Source: Brachypterus glaber
Taxonomy: Eukaryota; Arthropoda; Insecta; Coleoptera; Kateretidae
Length of the DNA stretch: 64,000 nucleotides
Direction: 5' to 3'
NCBI GenBank assembly: GCA_958510825.1
Contig: OY294045.1
Location: 98,020,988-98,084,987 of the forward strand
A program made the position numbers and the translations under genes. Shown piece after piece: positions 21,480 to 31,077 of the stretch; positions within the stretch are counted from its first letter, which is position 1, and every line of letters begins with the position of its first letter. The notes below the pieces were generated by a model. It made no database searches. It was not told the origin of the DNA and was given only the letters and a program-made list of their open reading frames with translations.

Positions 21480-22130
21480 GGGGCTGTCCATATATTACGT
21501 AACGCGCCTAGGGGGGGTCAGAGAAATTGTTACAGTTTGTGACAGGGGGGAGGGGGGGTCTAGGTAAACGTTACGTAACGGAATTTAATAAATTTAATGT
21601 TTATTTCCTAAGCTTGGCAGATGTATTTTTATTTCAACATAAATTACTATTTAGTGGCCCATAATTCCCCTTTTCACACAAAAATTGACGAAACTATGCA
21701 TATTTAAATAATATTGTAATCAGTAAAAAAACTGTTGACATTGATATTAAAAAAAAATCTTACGGCCCTGTTCTTGCGTGACTTGACGATGAATCATCGG
21801 CGATGATACATTTTCGCGCGGAATGTGTACTCACAAAACACCAATGTGTGTACTATTTTGTGTAACTGTGCATAAACAATATACGTGTTATTTGTGACAC
21901 TCAATGTAAAAAGAGGTAACTAGTATTTTTTCCCTGTGTGATATTGATTAAGAATATTTTTTTTAAGTTTGAGTGATTTTTTCGTTTAAGTACATTAAGT
22001 GCTATATGTATTATTATAATAAATATGTATGATTTTTACACTCTTTTAACCGTCTTGCATTATGCGGAATTCTGTATCAAGATATGTTATTTTTTTGAAA
22101 AATTGGGTTACATAATATATGGACAGCCCC
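21480..22130. mobile_element. Harbinger-like MITE (TTA duplication)
   Basis: Inverted ends GGGGCTGTCCATATATTA with one mismatch in about 24 bp, flanked by TTA at 21477-21479 and 22131-22133. Three-base TWA duplications and G-rich ends are typical of PIF/Harbinger. Removing it with one TTA copy joins the LINE codons in frame. No transposase frame is present. Confidence 0.88.
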
Positions 22131-22177
22131 TTATTTAGTTTGCAGTGGCCCGATATAATGGCTACAAGTAACCTTAA

Positions 22178-22573
22178 ATGGCGATTTCTCCCGTTAGATT
22201 AGACAGGCACAAAAGTTCTACCCAAAAAGGATAGAAGACATACATACACTCCCACTTCCACCCAACCAAACAAATTCTGTATTTGTTCTTTATTGAACAA
22301 ATACAATATTTACTTGACCGGGCGAAAAGTGTAACTATATTAATTTCATTAAAGAAATTACTGGCGCCATCTAAATTTTAGTAGAATTATCTTATCCTAC
22401 AGATTCACATTAGCTATGTTCGTTCGTGCCGCTCAGTTCTAATAAATACTGTATTTGTTGTATGAAAAACAAATACAGTATTTATTTGGTTGGCTGGAAA
22501 GTGTAGCACAAATGAGATACAGATAGGGTAGACGTCTTTTGTTTCATAATTCTAGTTGTAGAGAGCTCCATTG
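22178..22573 (+). mobile_element. MITE Y, copy 1
   Basis: One of four copies (also 25072-25474, 26811-27204, 32759-33162). Ends aatggcgatttctccc and gagagctccatt, forming a short CAATGGAG-type inverted repeat. Inside are two hairpins: an acaaattctgtatttgttct region and aatactgtatttgttgtatg / aaacaaatacagtatttatt. No coding sequence. Confidence 0.8.
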
Positions 22574-23080
22574 GTTCTCTTAAGTTGCAGGCAGAAGCGC
22601 GCCTTCCTTTCACAAGGAATGGGAAGGGCTGCTCTAACAAATACAGCTATAACTTTAATAACTATTATCATGGGACTAAGACGCAAAAAATATATAATAT
22701 GTATTATTATCCCATCAGGAAATAATCTGAATAAATTCATAATCTGAACTGTAATTAGTAATTGCAGCAATTAAAAGATTAATTGAAAATGAAATTTTTA
22801 TATTGTATGGTCGAGTGTGGTAATTTAAGATTCCGACAGCTATGATTGATTTTATATTATCTAATTATTTATGTAAAACGTATATTTTATATACATATAT
22901 TTTCTATATATATATATATATATATATTTATAAGTAAAAAATTATAACTGCAATTAAATTACACTGGTCCCCAAAAAAAGTAACCCTGTTAAAAATTTTC
23001 AATAGCTTCCATATAGGAAATTGTAGGATTTTTAGGGATTTTTTTTTATGTGGTACCACATAGATCCACACGGAAATTTT
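22574..23080. other. Unassigned stretch with a TA microsatellite
   Basis: Contains an AT run around 22903-22930. A 72-codon minus frame (22552-22770) overlaps MITE Y and shows no motif. The region near 22969 (ctggtccccaaaaaaagtaa) was not matched to anything. Confidence 0.4.
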
Positions 23081-23081
23081 C

Positions 23082-23205
23082 CAACGAATTAAGAATTCTT
23101 CTTTCTAGAATAGACATACCGTTAAAATAAAGTATCGCCAACATCTCGGTTTGTTTATAAACAAACAAATATTAGGTATATTCAGGCCTGAACAATAACA
23201 ACCAG
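23082..23205 (-). mobile_element. Palindromic MITE Z, copy 1, left half
   Basis: Starts aacgaattaagaattct, then ctagaatagacataccgtta, aacatctcggtttgttt and ggtatattcaggcctgaaca, matching the reverse complement of the complete copies at 25841-26090 and 28241-28487. It is split by the LINE at 23206-24002 and continues at 24003-24045 (aattaccagtaactggtatt ... agatgtg). Confidence 0.8.
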
Positions 23206-24002
23206 TCAAAAACTGTCCGTATGCTGTTCACTCACAGAGCAACAGGTAGTATTGAAAATCCGTGCAAAGGTAAATTTTTAGGAGTTTATCTAGATCCCAA
23301 ATTAACGTGGAACGAACATATAAATTTTCTAGCAAATAAACTGTCAAAAAATATTTATGTTATCAGACAACTCTCAAAAATTGTTGATGTCAATATAAGG
23401 TTGACAGCTTATCATGCCTTATTTGGGTCACAAATGTCTTATGGTCTCATATGCTGGGGTCATGCAGCCAATATGTCTAGAATTTTTGAATTACAGCGTA
23501 AGGTAATGAGGATAATAACCAGTCTAGGTTATAGACAAGATGTCAAATCCAAATTTACTGAACTGAACATTACCCCCATTTTACATATTAGTCTGTCTGT
23601 TATACGTGCACCAAAACAAGAATGCCTTAATAACTAATCATAACGAACACAATTACAACACAAGGGCCATAAACTTTAGGTCAAATTTCCTAAGATTGGG
23701 GTCTAGCAGAAATGGGTGTAATTACCATGGGGTAAAATTTTATAATAAACTACCTCCGCGTGTACAAGCTCTCCCATTATTGCAATTTAAAGCAAAAACA
23801 AAACAATACCTTCTGCGGCAGGCATTTTACAGTGTTACTCAATATGTAGATGCTGATATTGACCATACTGCTGTTAATATGTTGTGAATGTAAAACGCAT
23901 TTTAACTGTATTGTAAATTTATTTATTTATTTATTTTTATCTGACCTGTGTAAACAAATAATTTGTATATACATCAATAAATCTTGAATCTTGAATCTTG
24001 AA
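23206..24002 (+). pseudogene. 5'-truncated LINE C-terminal fragment
   Basis: Frame 23221-23637 encodes the thumb and C-terminal part of a jockey/CR1-like reverse transcriptase (FLGVYLDPKLTWNEHI, QMSYGLICWG, IFELQRKVMRII). A shift near 23620 moves into 23606-23887, which holds the C-terminus (HNYNTRAINFR, GVKFYNKLPP). The palm domain with its catalytic motifs is missing. It ends in a heptamer repeat (TCTTGAA)3. It is inserted in MITE Z, where gaacaat-like sequence occurs on both sides. A dead copy. Confidence 0.85.
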
Positions 24003-24045
24003 CAATTACCAGTAACTGGTATTGTTGACTCTGTTAGAACAAAGA

Positions 24046-24668
24046 TGTGTGCAATCTTTATTGACTTATAATCAAAATGGCGGATCGTAAATTTTTATAT
24101 AACCTTGAGATGACAGCTCATCTATGTTCTTTGTCTATGGGGAAACCACTGTTGGCCTGTGTAATCTTATTCTAAAACGTTTCTTTTTGCAGTAAAACAA
24201 CATCAAATTTAATAAATTTATACATTTATAATCTAAGTATTAAAAAATAATCTTTGTTTATTCCTTGCTAAATTACCTATTTACTTTGTATTTAATTATC
24301 TAAAATGTATGTATAATGTATATCTTAATATTTTTTGACATTTATTTTTCTTAAAATTTGATAAAAGTGAATACCAGTCTATACTTTAATTTTACATAAG
24401 AGACATAAAGGTATCAAAAAAAGTCAGGAAAAATTGCTTATTTTATCTAGAGAATCTTATTAAGTGTGTGGAAACCTAGTATTACTTAGGTATAGTTTCT
24501 CGTATAGTTTATTTTTTTCACAAAAATTTTAAATATGAATTTATGTTTAAAAAGATTACCTTTACTAAATAGGTACTTCATATAAAAAATCTTTTTTTAA
24601 CTCCTCAACGAATTAGGAAGGATCGATACTCTCCATATTTAATCTAAATACATAATAAAAATTCATAC
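24046..24668. other. Unassigned intergenic stretch
   Basis: AT-rich; no gene, RNA or repeat recognised. Confidence 0.4.
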
Positions 24669-24816
24669 ACTTCATACCTCGGTTCTCGCGTTATTCAAGG
24701 CTATAGAGATTTCATATTTTGGCTACCCCCCTAACACACCCCCTATTAGGGGAGTAGCCAAAATATTAAATCTCTATAATCTATAAAAACGCGAGAACCA
24801 GGGTATGAAGTGGTAT
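24669..24816. repeat. Short foldback element
   Basis: Arms acttcatacctcggttctcg and tatagagatttcatattttg are followed, after ctaacacaccccctat, by their complements with small changes. The right side runs into a Harbinger-like end (gcgttacgtaatacttgaac, about 24821). Confidence 0.75.
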
Positions 24817-25071
24817 AATTTGCGTTACGTAATACTTGAACGTTCCCAAACAACAAAAGATATGTTATGGATTTGTTATCTTTAATGGCAGTTTTGTATA
24901 GTATTTTGTACCATTCAAAAATACCGTGTTCTTGAAAGGGACAAGTATGTTTGTAACTTAGGTAAAAATAAATATTATTCAGGTTGAACTGTGTTATTTT
25001 TATTCCAAATATAAAAAAACTCGTGTAAAAGATAAAAAATAAAATTTTGGGAGCCGTTTAAAAAAAAATTC

Positions 25072-25474
25072 CAATGGAGCTCTCTACAACTAGAATTATG
25101 AAACAAAAGACGTCTACCCTATCTCTATCTCATTTGTGCTACACTTTCCAGCCAACCAAATAAATACTGTATTTGTTTTTCATACAAGAAATACAGTATT
25201 TATTTGGTTGGCCGGAAAGTGTAGCAGTGAGCGGCACATACGAACATAGCTAATGTGAATCTGTAGAATAAGATAATTCTACTAAAATTTAGATGGCGCC
25301 AGTAATTTCTTTAATAATGCATTTTTCGCCCGGCCAAGTAAATATTGTATTTGTTCAACAAAGAACAAATACAGAATTTGTTTGGTTGGGTGGAAGTGGG
25401 AGTGTATGTATGTCTTCTATCCTTTTTGGGTAGAACTTTTGTCCCTGTCTAATCTAATGGGAGAATTCTCCATT
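25072..25474 (-). mobile_element. MITE Y, copy 2
   Basis: Reverse-oriented copy from caatggagctctctacaac to gggagaattctccatt, with both internal hairpins. It contains atgcatttttcg where other copies have a different spacer. Confidence 0.82.
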
Positions 25475-25840
25475 TATAGTGATCACCCCTACGTGTTAAA
25501 TTAAAAAAAAAAAAACATTTATTAGGATTGCTAATTGTTATGATAAAATAATGAATGCATTACCTAGAGTTATACAAATAATAATAAAACATTTGATGGG
25601 ATATCGTTTATAATTATTATGGTAAAAGTAAAGTACGACCTTCAATATTATTAAATATGTTGGTATTTTTGTTATTTACTTTCGTTTAGTGACTTACAAG
25701 GTAAAATACTATTAATAAAAATTTAAATTCAAGAGCAAAAAGTTTATTAAAATATATATGGTTTATTATTTTTAAAGGGATTGGCTCTAATGCAACTTTA
25801 ATAATTTACTGACTGATGATGAAAGAAGGAGAAAAAACTC
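25475..25840. other. Unassigned intergenic stretch
   Basis: AT-rich DNA between MITE copies; nothing recognised. Confidence 0.4.
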
Positions 25841-26090
25841 AACGAAATAAAAACTCTTCTCTCTAGAATAAGCATTTCATTTGTAAAAACTGACAAAAAC
25901 GTAGTCAACATACATTTGTCTGTCTTACTCGCACAGCTTTGTTCTAACAGAGACAACAATAATATTTACTGGTAACTGTTATTGTTCAGGCCTGAATATA
26001 CCTACTATTTGTTTACAAACAAACCGAGATGTTGGCGATACTTTATATTAACGGTATGCGTATTCTAGAGAGAAGGTTTATTAGTTCGTT
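25841..26090 (+). mobile_element. Palindromic MITE Z, copy 2
   Basis: Starts aacgaaataaaaactctt and ends ttattagttcgtt, forming an inverted repeat through tctagaata/tattctaga. Centre contains tttactggtaactgttattg and caggcctgaatatacc. Matches 28241-28487. Confidence 0.82.
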
Positions 26091-26810
26091 GAAAAAACTA
26101 GCCTTACATGACTTATTTGTTCGTTTCATTTTTGAACTCCTCTAATTAATTATTTATATTTCACTTCTTGGTCAGAAAGGGAAATAGATGACAAGTCCCC
26201 ATAAAAAACATTTATTGAACATTTTTATTTTACTATGCTATTATAATTGTGGTCCCTGCCAAAAAACTTTTTTAGTCGTGGCAAAACTTTTTTCTTTTTA
26301 AATTCCCTGATATTTTAAATCTTTTCAGTAATTTTTATACAGGCAAGTTTGATGCTATTTTCCAGCATCAAATTATTAGAACATGTTCTATTTTTCGACG
26401 AGTTTCACGCAAGTTATATGTTTATTTTCGTGGTACCAACCTGGAAAAAACTTACCAAAGCGGGAGAAACTTGGTCGTTTGGATATAAGTATCATTTCTG
26501 TTATTTTTTTGTTCAATTTTCTGGAGCAATTTGTAAAAGGTGGCCTTATCCATGCCGAGGTAATTTCTAAAGCTTTTTAAATCCCTACACTCCCCAAACT
26601 CGTTAATAATGTTTTTTCCGAGTCTTCTGACCAGTCAAGGTATCACCCAATGTCATTCTGGCTTTGTTAAAGAGTAACACTTTTTAAGGGACTTTTTAAG
26701 CAATTTGAGGATTTGTTTATAGGAAGTTTTTTTCATAGTACTAATAACATTTTTATTGGTGCATTTTTTAGTTCCTATTTTTGGTACTCAGAACGTGAAA
26801 TTGCCTCTTT
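26091..26810. other. Unassigned intergenic stretch
   Basis: Three overlapping short plus frames (within 26349-26901) show no motif; the last runs into MITE Y. I see no gene. Confidence 0.4.
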
Positions 26811-27204
26811 AATGGAGCTCTCTACAACTAGAATTATGAAACAAAAGACGTCTACCCTATCTCTATCTCATTTGTGCTACACTTTCCAGCCAACCAAATA
26901 AATACTGTATTTATTTTTCATACAACAAATACAGTATTTATTTGGTTGGCCGGAGAGTGTAGCAATGAGCGGCACGAACGAACATAGCTAATGTGAATCT
27001 GTAGAATGAGAAAATTCTACTAAAATTTAGATGGCGCCAGTAATTTCTTTAATTTCGCCCGGCCAAGTAAATATTGTATTTGTTCAACAAAGAACAAATA
27101 CAGAATTTGTTTGGTTGGGTGGAAGTGGGAGTGTATGTATGTCTTCTATCCTTTTTGGGTAGAACTTTTGTCCCTGTCTAATCTAACGGGAGAAATCTCC
27201 ATTG
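26811..27204 (-). mobile_element. MITE Y, copy 3
   Basis: From aatggagctctctacaac to gagaaatctccattg, in the same orientation as copy 2. The inserted atgcattttt of copy 2 is absent here. Confidence 0.82.
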
Positions 27205-27208
27205 CAAT

Positions 27209-27625
27209 TTTCTCGAAAACGGTCGTCTCTACAGTGTTACATAAAGAGTACCTTTTTATGTATTTTTAATTAAACATTAATATTTTATTAAGAAAATTTC
27301 AAAAAATTTACTGATAAAAAAATTAGGGGCAAAAAAGTGACATCGCCCCTCCATTTGGCACGCCCTTGGTTAAAATTGTCAAATAAAAATTACTTGAAAT
27401 GACAGCCTTTATCAATGTTAAGGCATGTGCAAAAAATTGTTACTGTGGTTTATAGGGTTCCAGAAATATTAAATAAAAACTACTTTTTAGATGTACCCTT
27501 AGAAGGGTCGTAGCTCCCTTAGGGCTCATTTCTGGACCAACCTTTATAGGAACTTTTTTTATATTTTTTAACGTAGAATTACCTTTTAAATTTCTCGAAC
27601 TTATTTCTGAATAACCCTGTATAAA
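27209..27625 (+). repeat. Diverged fragment of repeat family W
   Basis: Shares ttttctcgaaaacggt, tacagtgttac, agagtacctttttatg, cgcccttggttaaaat and a final taaccctgtataaac with 43545-43920 and 44934-45544. No gene. Confidence 0.65.
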
Positions 27626-28240
27626 CTTTCATAATATTGCTTCATGGGATAAAATTATAGTAAACATATGTATAATTTATCAGAAGTAATATTAACTATT
27701 ACATTTATGAATGAAAATAAAGTTTAGTGTCTTATAGACGGCAAACTATTAAAATCTATAAAGAAATTGCACTCCTCTACTAAAGAATTTTCACAATCAA
27801 TGAGAAAATCCCTACCAAACATTTTGGTCCAAAATGTCATATAGCTGCTATTTCACGCTTTTTTGCGATCATCAGTGAGCATATATTGGAATGGTGGCTT
27901 TCGCAGCGACTGTTGAAAATTTAAAATACTTATCAAAAATAATTATAACTGTATCGAGAGCTTAAAATTTGGTGGCGCCATCTAATGTTTGCACAAAAGT
28001 ACTACACATTAGATGTTGGCAGACCTGTAATCTGATAAGAATTATCTATATCTAGATACACAGGCGGACAAAATTTTTTGTCTCGAAGCCAGCACCTAGT
28101 ACCGACACGGCAAATCAAATTATATTATTATTATTATTCTTGCATTTATATTATTTATTTTATCAAGCTTTTCCCTTAGGGGCACGGTATTCCCCCCTTC
28201 CCCTACTCTTTTATCTAGATCAGTGAAGAGTATAACAGTC
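27626..28240. other. Unassigned intergenic stretch
   Basis: AT-rich, with an ATT run near 28124. No gene or RNA recognised. Confidence 0.4.
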
Positions 28241-28487
28241 AACGAACTAATAACTCTCTAGAATAGGCATTTCATTCGTTAAAACTGACAAAAACGTCGG
28301 CAACATAAACATTCGTCTGTCTTACTCGCACATCTTTGTTCTAACAGAGAAAACAATACCAGTTACTGGTAACTGTTATTGTTCAGGCCTGAATATACCT
28401 GCTATTTGTTTACAAACAAACCGAGATGTTGGCGATACTTTATATTAACGGTAAGCGTATTCTAGAGAGAAAAGTTATTAGTTCGTT
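28241..28487 (+). mobile_element. Palindromic MITE Z, copy 3
   Basis: aacgaactaataactctcta at the left, ttattagttcgtt at the right, with ctagaata inside each arm. This complete copy shows what was interrupted at 23082-24045. A minus-strand frame starting here (28440-28697) has no recognised domain. Confidence 0.85.
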
Positions 28488-29096
28488 GATAACAATACGC
28501 TTGTGTTTCACGCACTTCAATTTATAAACATCCCATTTATTTTTAATAAAGTTTTGCGCCTTGAGAGATAGAGTGGGTTTTGCAATATCTCGTAATTGAA
28601 TTTGGCTTCCTTCTAAGAATTTTATGCCCATATTAAATAAAAAGCAATAACCCTTTGAGCATAATTTATGATATTGATAGCACTTGTGGAGAATCATTTA
28701 CCGAAGAAGGCTTTTACCGCAGACGGTTTTTTACTGGCTATAACGATTTTGTTTCTACTTAGGTATACACTGTAAAAAATAAATATGTCATACACGTGAT
28801 TCTGCATGTGGATGTGATTCAGGTACATGTAAAATTTACTAGATTTTACATGTAATTTTTAAATTTTACATCGGACGGATAGCCGGAAGGACGGACAGAC
28901 GTACAGGCGGATATTTTCAAGGTTACTTATTTTATAACACAAATTTTCAAGGACGTTTTTTGGAAATAAATAGGAATAATTAAAAATTTCATATCCAAGT
29001 CCTAAATCTAAATGAAAAAAAAAAAATCGAAAAAAATTGCACAGACGTCTAATCTAAGTGTTGAATATTGTTACATTCGATGGTCGTAAAAGTATA
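28488..29096. other. Unassigned stretch with a degenerate GTCNG module
   Basis: At 28866-28915 a run of gga/cgga words (ggacggacagacg) resembles in reverse the module described at 19898 and elsewhere. No gene is seen. Confidence 0.4.
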
Positions 29097-29210
29097 AATA
29101 GTTATTTATCCAATACATACAGATAATGAGACAATTACCAGCTTTATTTTAAATAGATAAACTCAACAATAACCTCCGCGTGGCTTTTACTTTATTGAGT
29201 GGATAATTAT
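29097..29210 (-). mobile_element. Repeat X, copy B (part left of the Penelope element)
   Basis: Starts aaatagttatttatccaata and reaches gagtggataattat. It is the reverse complement of the end of copy A, including the site where the Gypsy element entered (atacatacagataat). Continues at 31078-31322 beyond the Penelope element, ending near caaataacta. Confidence 0.8.
29197..29210. repeat. Left 14-bp target duplication of Penelope copy 1
   Basis: gagtggataattat, repeated exactly at 31078-31091. Copy A of X (reverse of about 5510-5530) has this sequence only once. Confidence 0.9.
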
Positions 29211-29263
29211 ATAAAGAACTTTCACTTTCGGGTTTAGACCGTGTTAATGGATTTTCACTTTCC

Positions 29264-29298
29264 GACGTTTCGTCTCTTACTACTAGAGACATCTTCAG
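29264..29298 (-). ncRNA. Hammerhead-ribozyme-like core, Penelope copy 1, sense strand
   Basis: On the minus strand: CTGAAGA, a stem gtctct/agagac with loop agtagta, then GAAACGTC followed by GG. CUGANGA, a second stem, GAAA and a GUC cleavage triplet make the hammerhead core. Helix III is nearly absent, as published for minimal Penelope hammerheads. Stem I is short (TCC/GGA). Activity is not shown. Confidence 0.55.
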
Positions 29299-29341
29299 GG
29301 ATTAATCTGAAACTAAGTTTCGAATCAACTTGTGTCACTAT

Positions 29342-30946
29342 TTATGACGAGTTGTGGTTATTCACCCGTGACGAGGTTTTTCCTATCAAAGACTTCCATA
29401 TTGCAGGTAAGTGGTAACCAGTGTCCCGATTGATATTGTTAGGATGCTTGATGATTTCTATCGATTCCCGTATCTTCCTTGGCATTTTTCTGTTTTCTGT
29501 TAATATTTGTTTTGTTTCAGACAAATTGATTTTATGACCTGTTTCATGTACATGTTCGGCTACTGCCGATAAGGAAATTTGTTTCTTTCTTATATTGCGC
29601 TCATGCTCTTGAAGTCTTGTAGAAATTTTTCTCTTAGTTTCACCTATGTAAACCGTACCACAGGAGCAGGATATTTTATATACGCCTTCTGAACTCAGGG
29701 GTATTTTGTCTTTTGTTGAAGTCAAACATTGACCTAATTTTTGGTTGGACCGAAATATAGGCTTAATATTTGACTTCTTCAAAAGTTTACCTATTTTATC
29801 CGTGATACCGCTTACATAGGGAAGTATAACTTGTGTCTGTCTGTCATTGTCACTATTGTCCTGTTGTTTGGGTCTGGGATTTCTGTATTTGTATATGGTC
29901 TTATTAATGTCTTTTTTGGTATAACCGTTCATGGTCAAGGCTTTGGTTAGTTTAAGGAGTTCTGTGTCTAGGGAATTCTTGTCTGAAATCATGAAAGCCC
30001 TATGAACAAGTGAATTAACTACCGAGCGTTTTTGAGAGGGATGGTGATGTGAAAATGCGTTTAGGTATCTGTCAGTGTGGGTTTTTTTCCTGTATACCGA
30101 GTGTCCTATTGAGCCATTTTCCGTTTTGTAAACCAAAACGTCCAAAAAGGGAAGTGATCCGTTGTTCTCAATTTCCATCGTAAACCGTATAGATTTATGT
30201 TGGGAATTGAGGTGATTTAGAAAACCTTGAAGGCTTTCCATGCCATGGGGCCAAATAGCATAGACATCGTCTACGTATCTGCGCCAAATTTTAGGTTTTA
30301 ATGGAAATGACTCAATAGCTTTTTTCTCGAAGTATTCCATAAAAGCATTGGCCGCAGGGGGTGATAATGGGGATCCCATTGCGGCGCCTGACACTTGTTC
30401 ATAGAACTCTCCCTGTATCAGAAAATATGTAGATGTCAGACAAGCTTCAAATAATTTACATAACTTAGGGTCAAGATTTCCAGTTGTAAGTAGGTCTCGT
30501 ATAATATTTATTGTATCGGGAACGGGAACGTTAGTAAATAGAGATTCTACGTCGAAACTAACCATTATGTGCGAGGGGTCCAGGGTCACTGTCGATAAGG
30601 TTTGTACAAAGTGTGTGGAATTTTTTACATAAGACCTCGTTTTTCCAACTAACTGATTTAAGATTTGGGCAAGGTGTTTGGCAAGTTTATACGTAGGGGA
30701 ACCTATTGTGCTGACAATTGGTCTAAGAGGGGCACCGTCCTTGTGAATTTTAGGTAAACCATATAATTTTGGTACGCGGGAGTCTCGGGGGGTTAGATTA
30801 TAAATTTCAAGAGGTGTAAGGGATGATTGTTTAAGTAATTGTGTGATTTTTCGTTCAAATTTTCCAGTAGGATCGGTCTCGAGTTTTTCGTATGTGTCAT
30901 TGTCTATGAGTTCCGTTATTTTGTTGTTGATTCGAAACTTAGTTTC
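29342..30946 (-). CDS. Penelope reverse transcriptase-GIY-YIG protein, N-terminally truncated
   Basis: The frame is open from the stop at 29342 upstream to 30946; an internal GTG at 30589 is not a credible start. N-terminal part: LYGLPKIHKDGAPLRPIVS, the usual Penelope palm-proximal motif. Catalytic motifs: FDVESLFTNVP, GAAMGSPLSPPAANAFME and RRYVDDVYAIW (YVDD codons 30266-30277). After a linker comes the GIY-YIG endonuclease: GVYKISCSCGTVYIGETK with R and H in TRLQEH, and a CCHH-type metal site (CSC ... HVHETGH). The N-terminal region before RINNKI is replaced by the inverted terminal repeat, so no natural ATG remains. No internal stop is seen. The encoded protein would copy RNA at sites nicked by its endonuclease, but this truncated copy is probably inactive. 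Confidence 0.92.
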   Translation of the reverse strand, partial: ETKFRINNKITELIDNDTYEKLETDPTGKFERKITQLLKQSSLTPLEIYNLTPRDSRVPKLYGLPKIHKDGAPLRPIVSTIGSPTYKLAKHLAQILNQLVGKTRSYVKNSTHFVQTLSTVTLDPSHIMVSFDVESLFTNVPVPDTINIIRDLLTTGNLDPKLCKLFEACLTSTYFLIQGEFYEQVSGAAMGSPLSPPAANAFMEYFEKKAIESFPLKPKIWRRYVDDVYAIWPHGMESLQGFLNHLNSQHKSIRFTMEIENNGSLPFLDVLVYKTENGSIGHSVYRKKTHTDRYLNAFSHHHPSQKRSVVNSLVHRAFMISDKNSLDTELLKLTKALTMNGYTKKDINKTIYKYRNPRPKQQDNSDNDRQTQVILPYVSGITDKIGKLLKKSNIKPIFRSNQKLGQCLTSTKDKIPLSSEGVYKISCSCGTVYIGETKRKISTRLQEHERNIRKKQISLSAVAEHVHETGHKINLSETKQILTENRKMPRKIRESIEIIKHPNNINRDTGYHLPAIWKSLIGKTSSRVNNHNSS

Positions 30947-30956
30947 AGATTAATCC

Positions 30957-30991
30957 CTGAAGATGTCTCTAGTAGTAAGAGACGAAACGTC
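30957..30991 (+). ncRNA. Hammerhead-ribozyme-like core, Penelope copy 1, inverted end
   Basis: Same core as 29264-29298 on the plus strand because the terminal repeat is inverted. It faces away from the reverse transcriptase. Confidence 0.5.
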
Positions 30992-31077
30992 GGAAAGTGA
31001 AAATCCATTAACACGGTCTAAACCCGAAAGTGAAAGTTCTTTATATCTTAATGGCCGTGAAAGCTTAAAATCTAAAA

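Larger units (their letters stand above)
20996..22180 (-). pseudogene. 5'-truncated R1/I-like LINE tail with two nested MITEs
   Basis: Read on the minus strand from 22180, codons give RHLRLLVAIISGHCKLN. They are cut by the MITE at 21480-22130 and resume KHLHAMRLVDSPFC (21260-21476). The C-terminal zinc knuckle has C9, C12, H21 and C26 in the 67-codon frame at 21260-21463, followed by PAL. This GH...LxxH...CRxC...H...CP pattern is typical of LINE C-termini after the RNase H domain. The second MITE (21146-21260) then supplies the stop. The 3' flank beyond it (21005-21145) reads gtacaatgggatcaacaagg, likely 3' UTR. No reverse transcriptase remains. Confidence 0.8.
29211..31077 (-). mobile_element. 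Penelope-like element, copy 1, with inverted ends
   Basis: 1867 bp between 14-bp duplications. It carries an open frame for reverse transcriptase plus GIY-YIG endonuclease on the minus strand. A 121-bp terminal segment occurs at 29209-29329 and in inverted orientation at 30926-31046. An extra end of about 31 bp (tggccgtgaaagcttaaaat) exists only on the right (31047-31077). Penelope elements are known for such pseudo-LTRs and variable orientations. The element is 5'-truncated where the inverted copy meets the reverse transcriptase. Confidence 0.9.
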
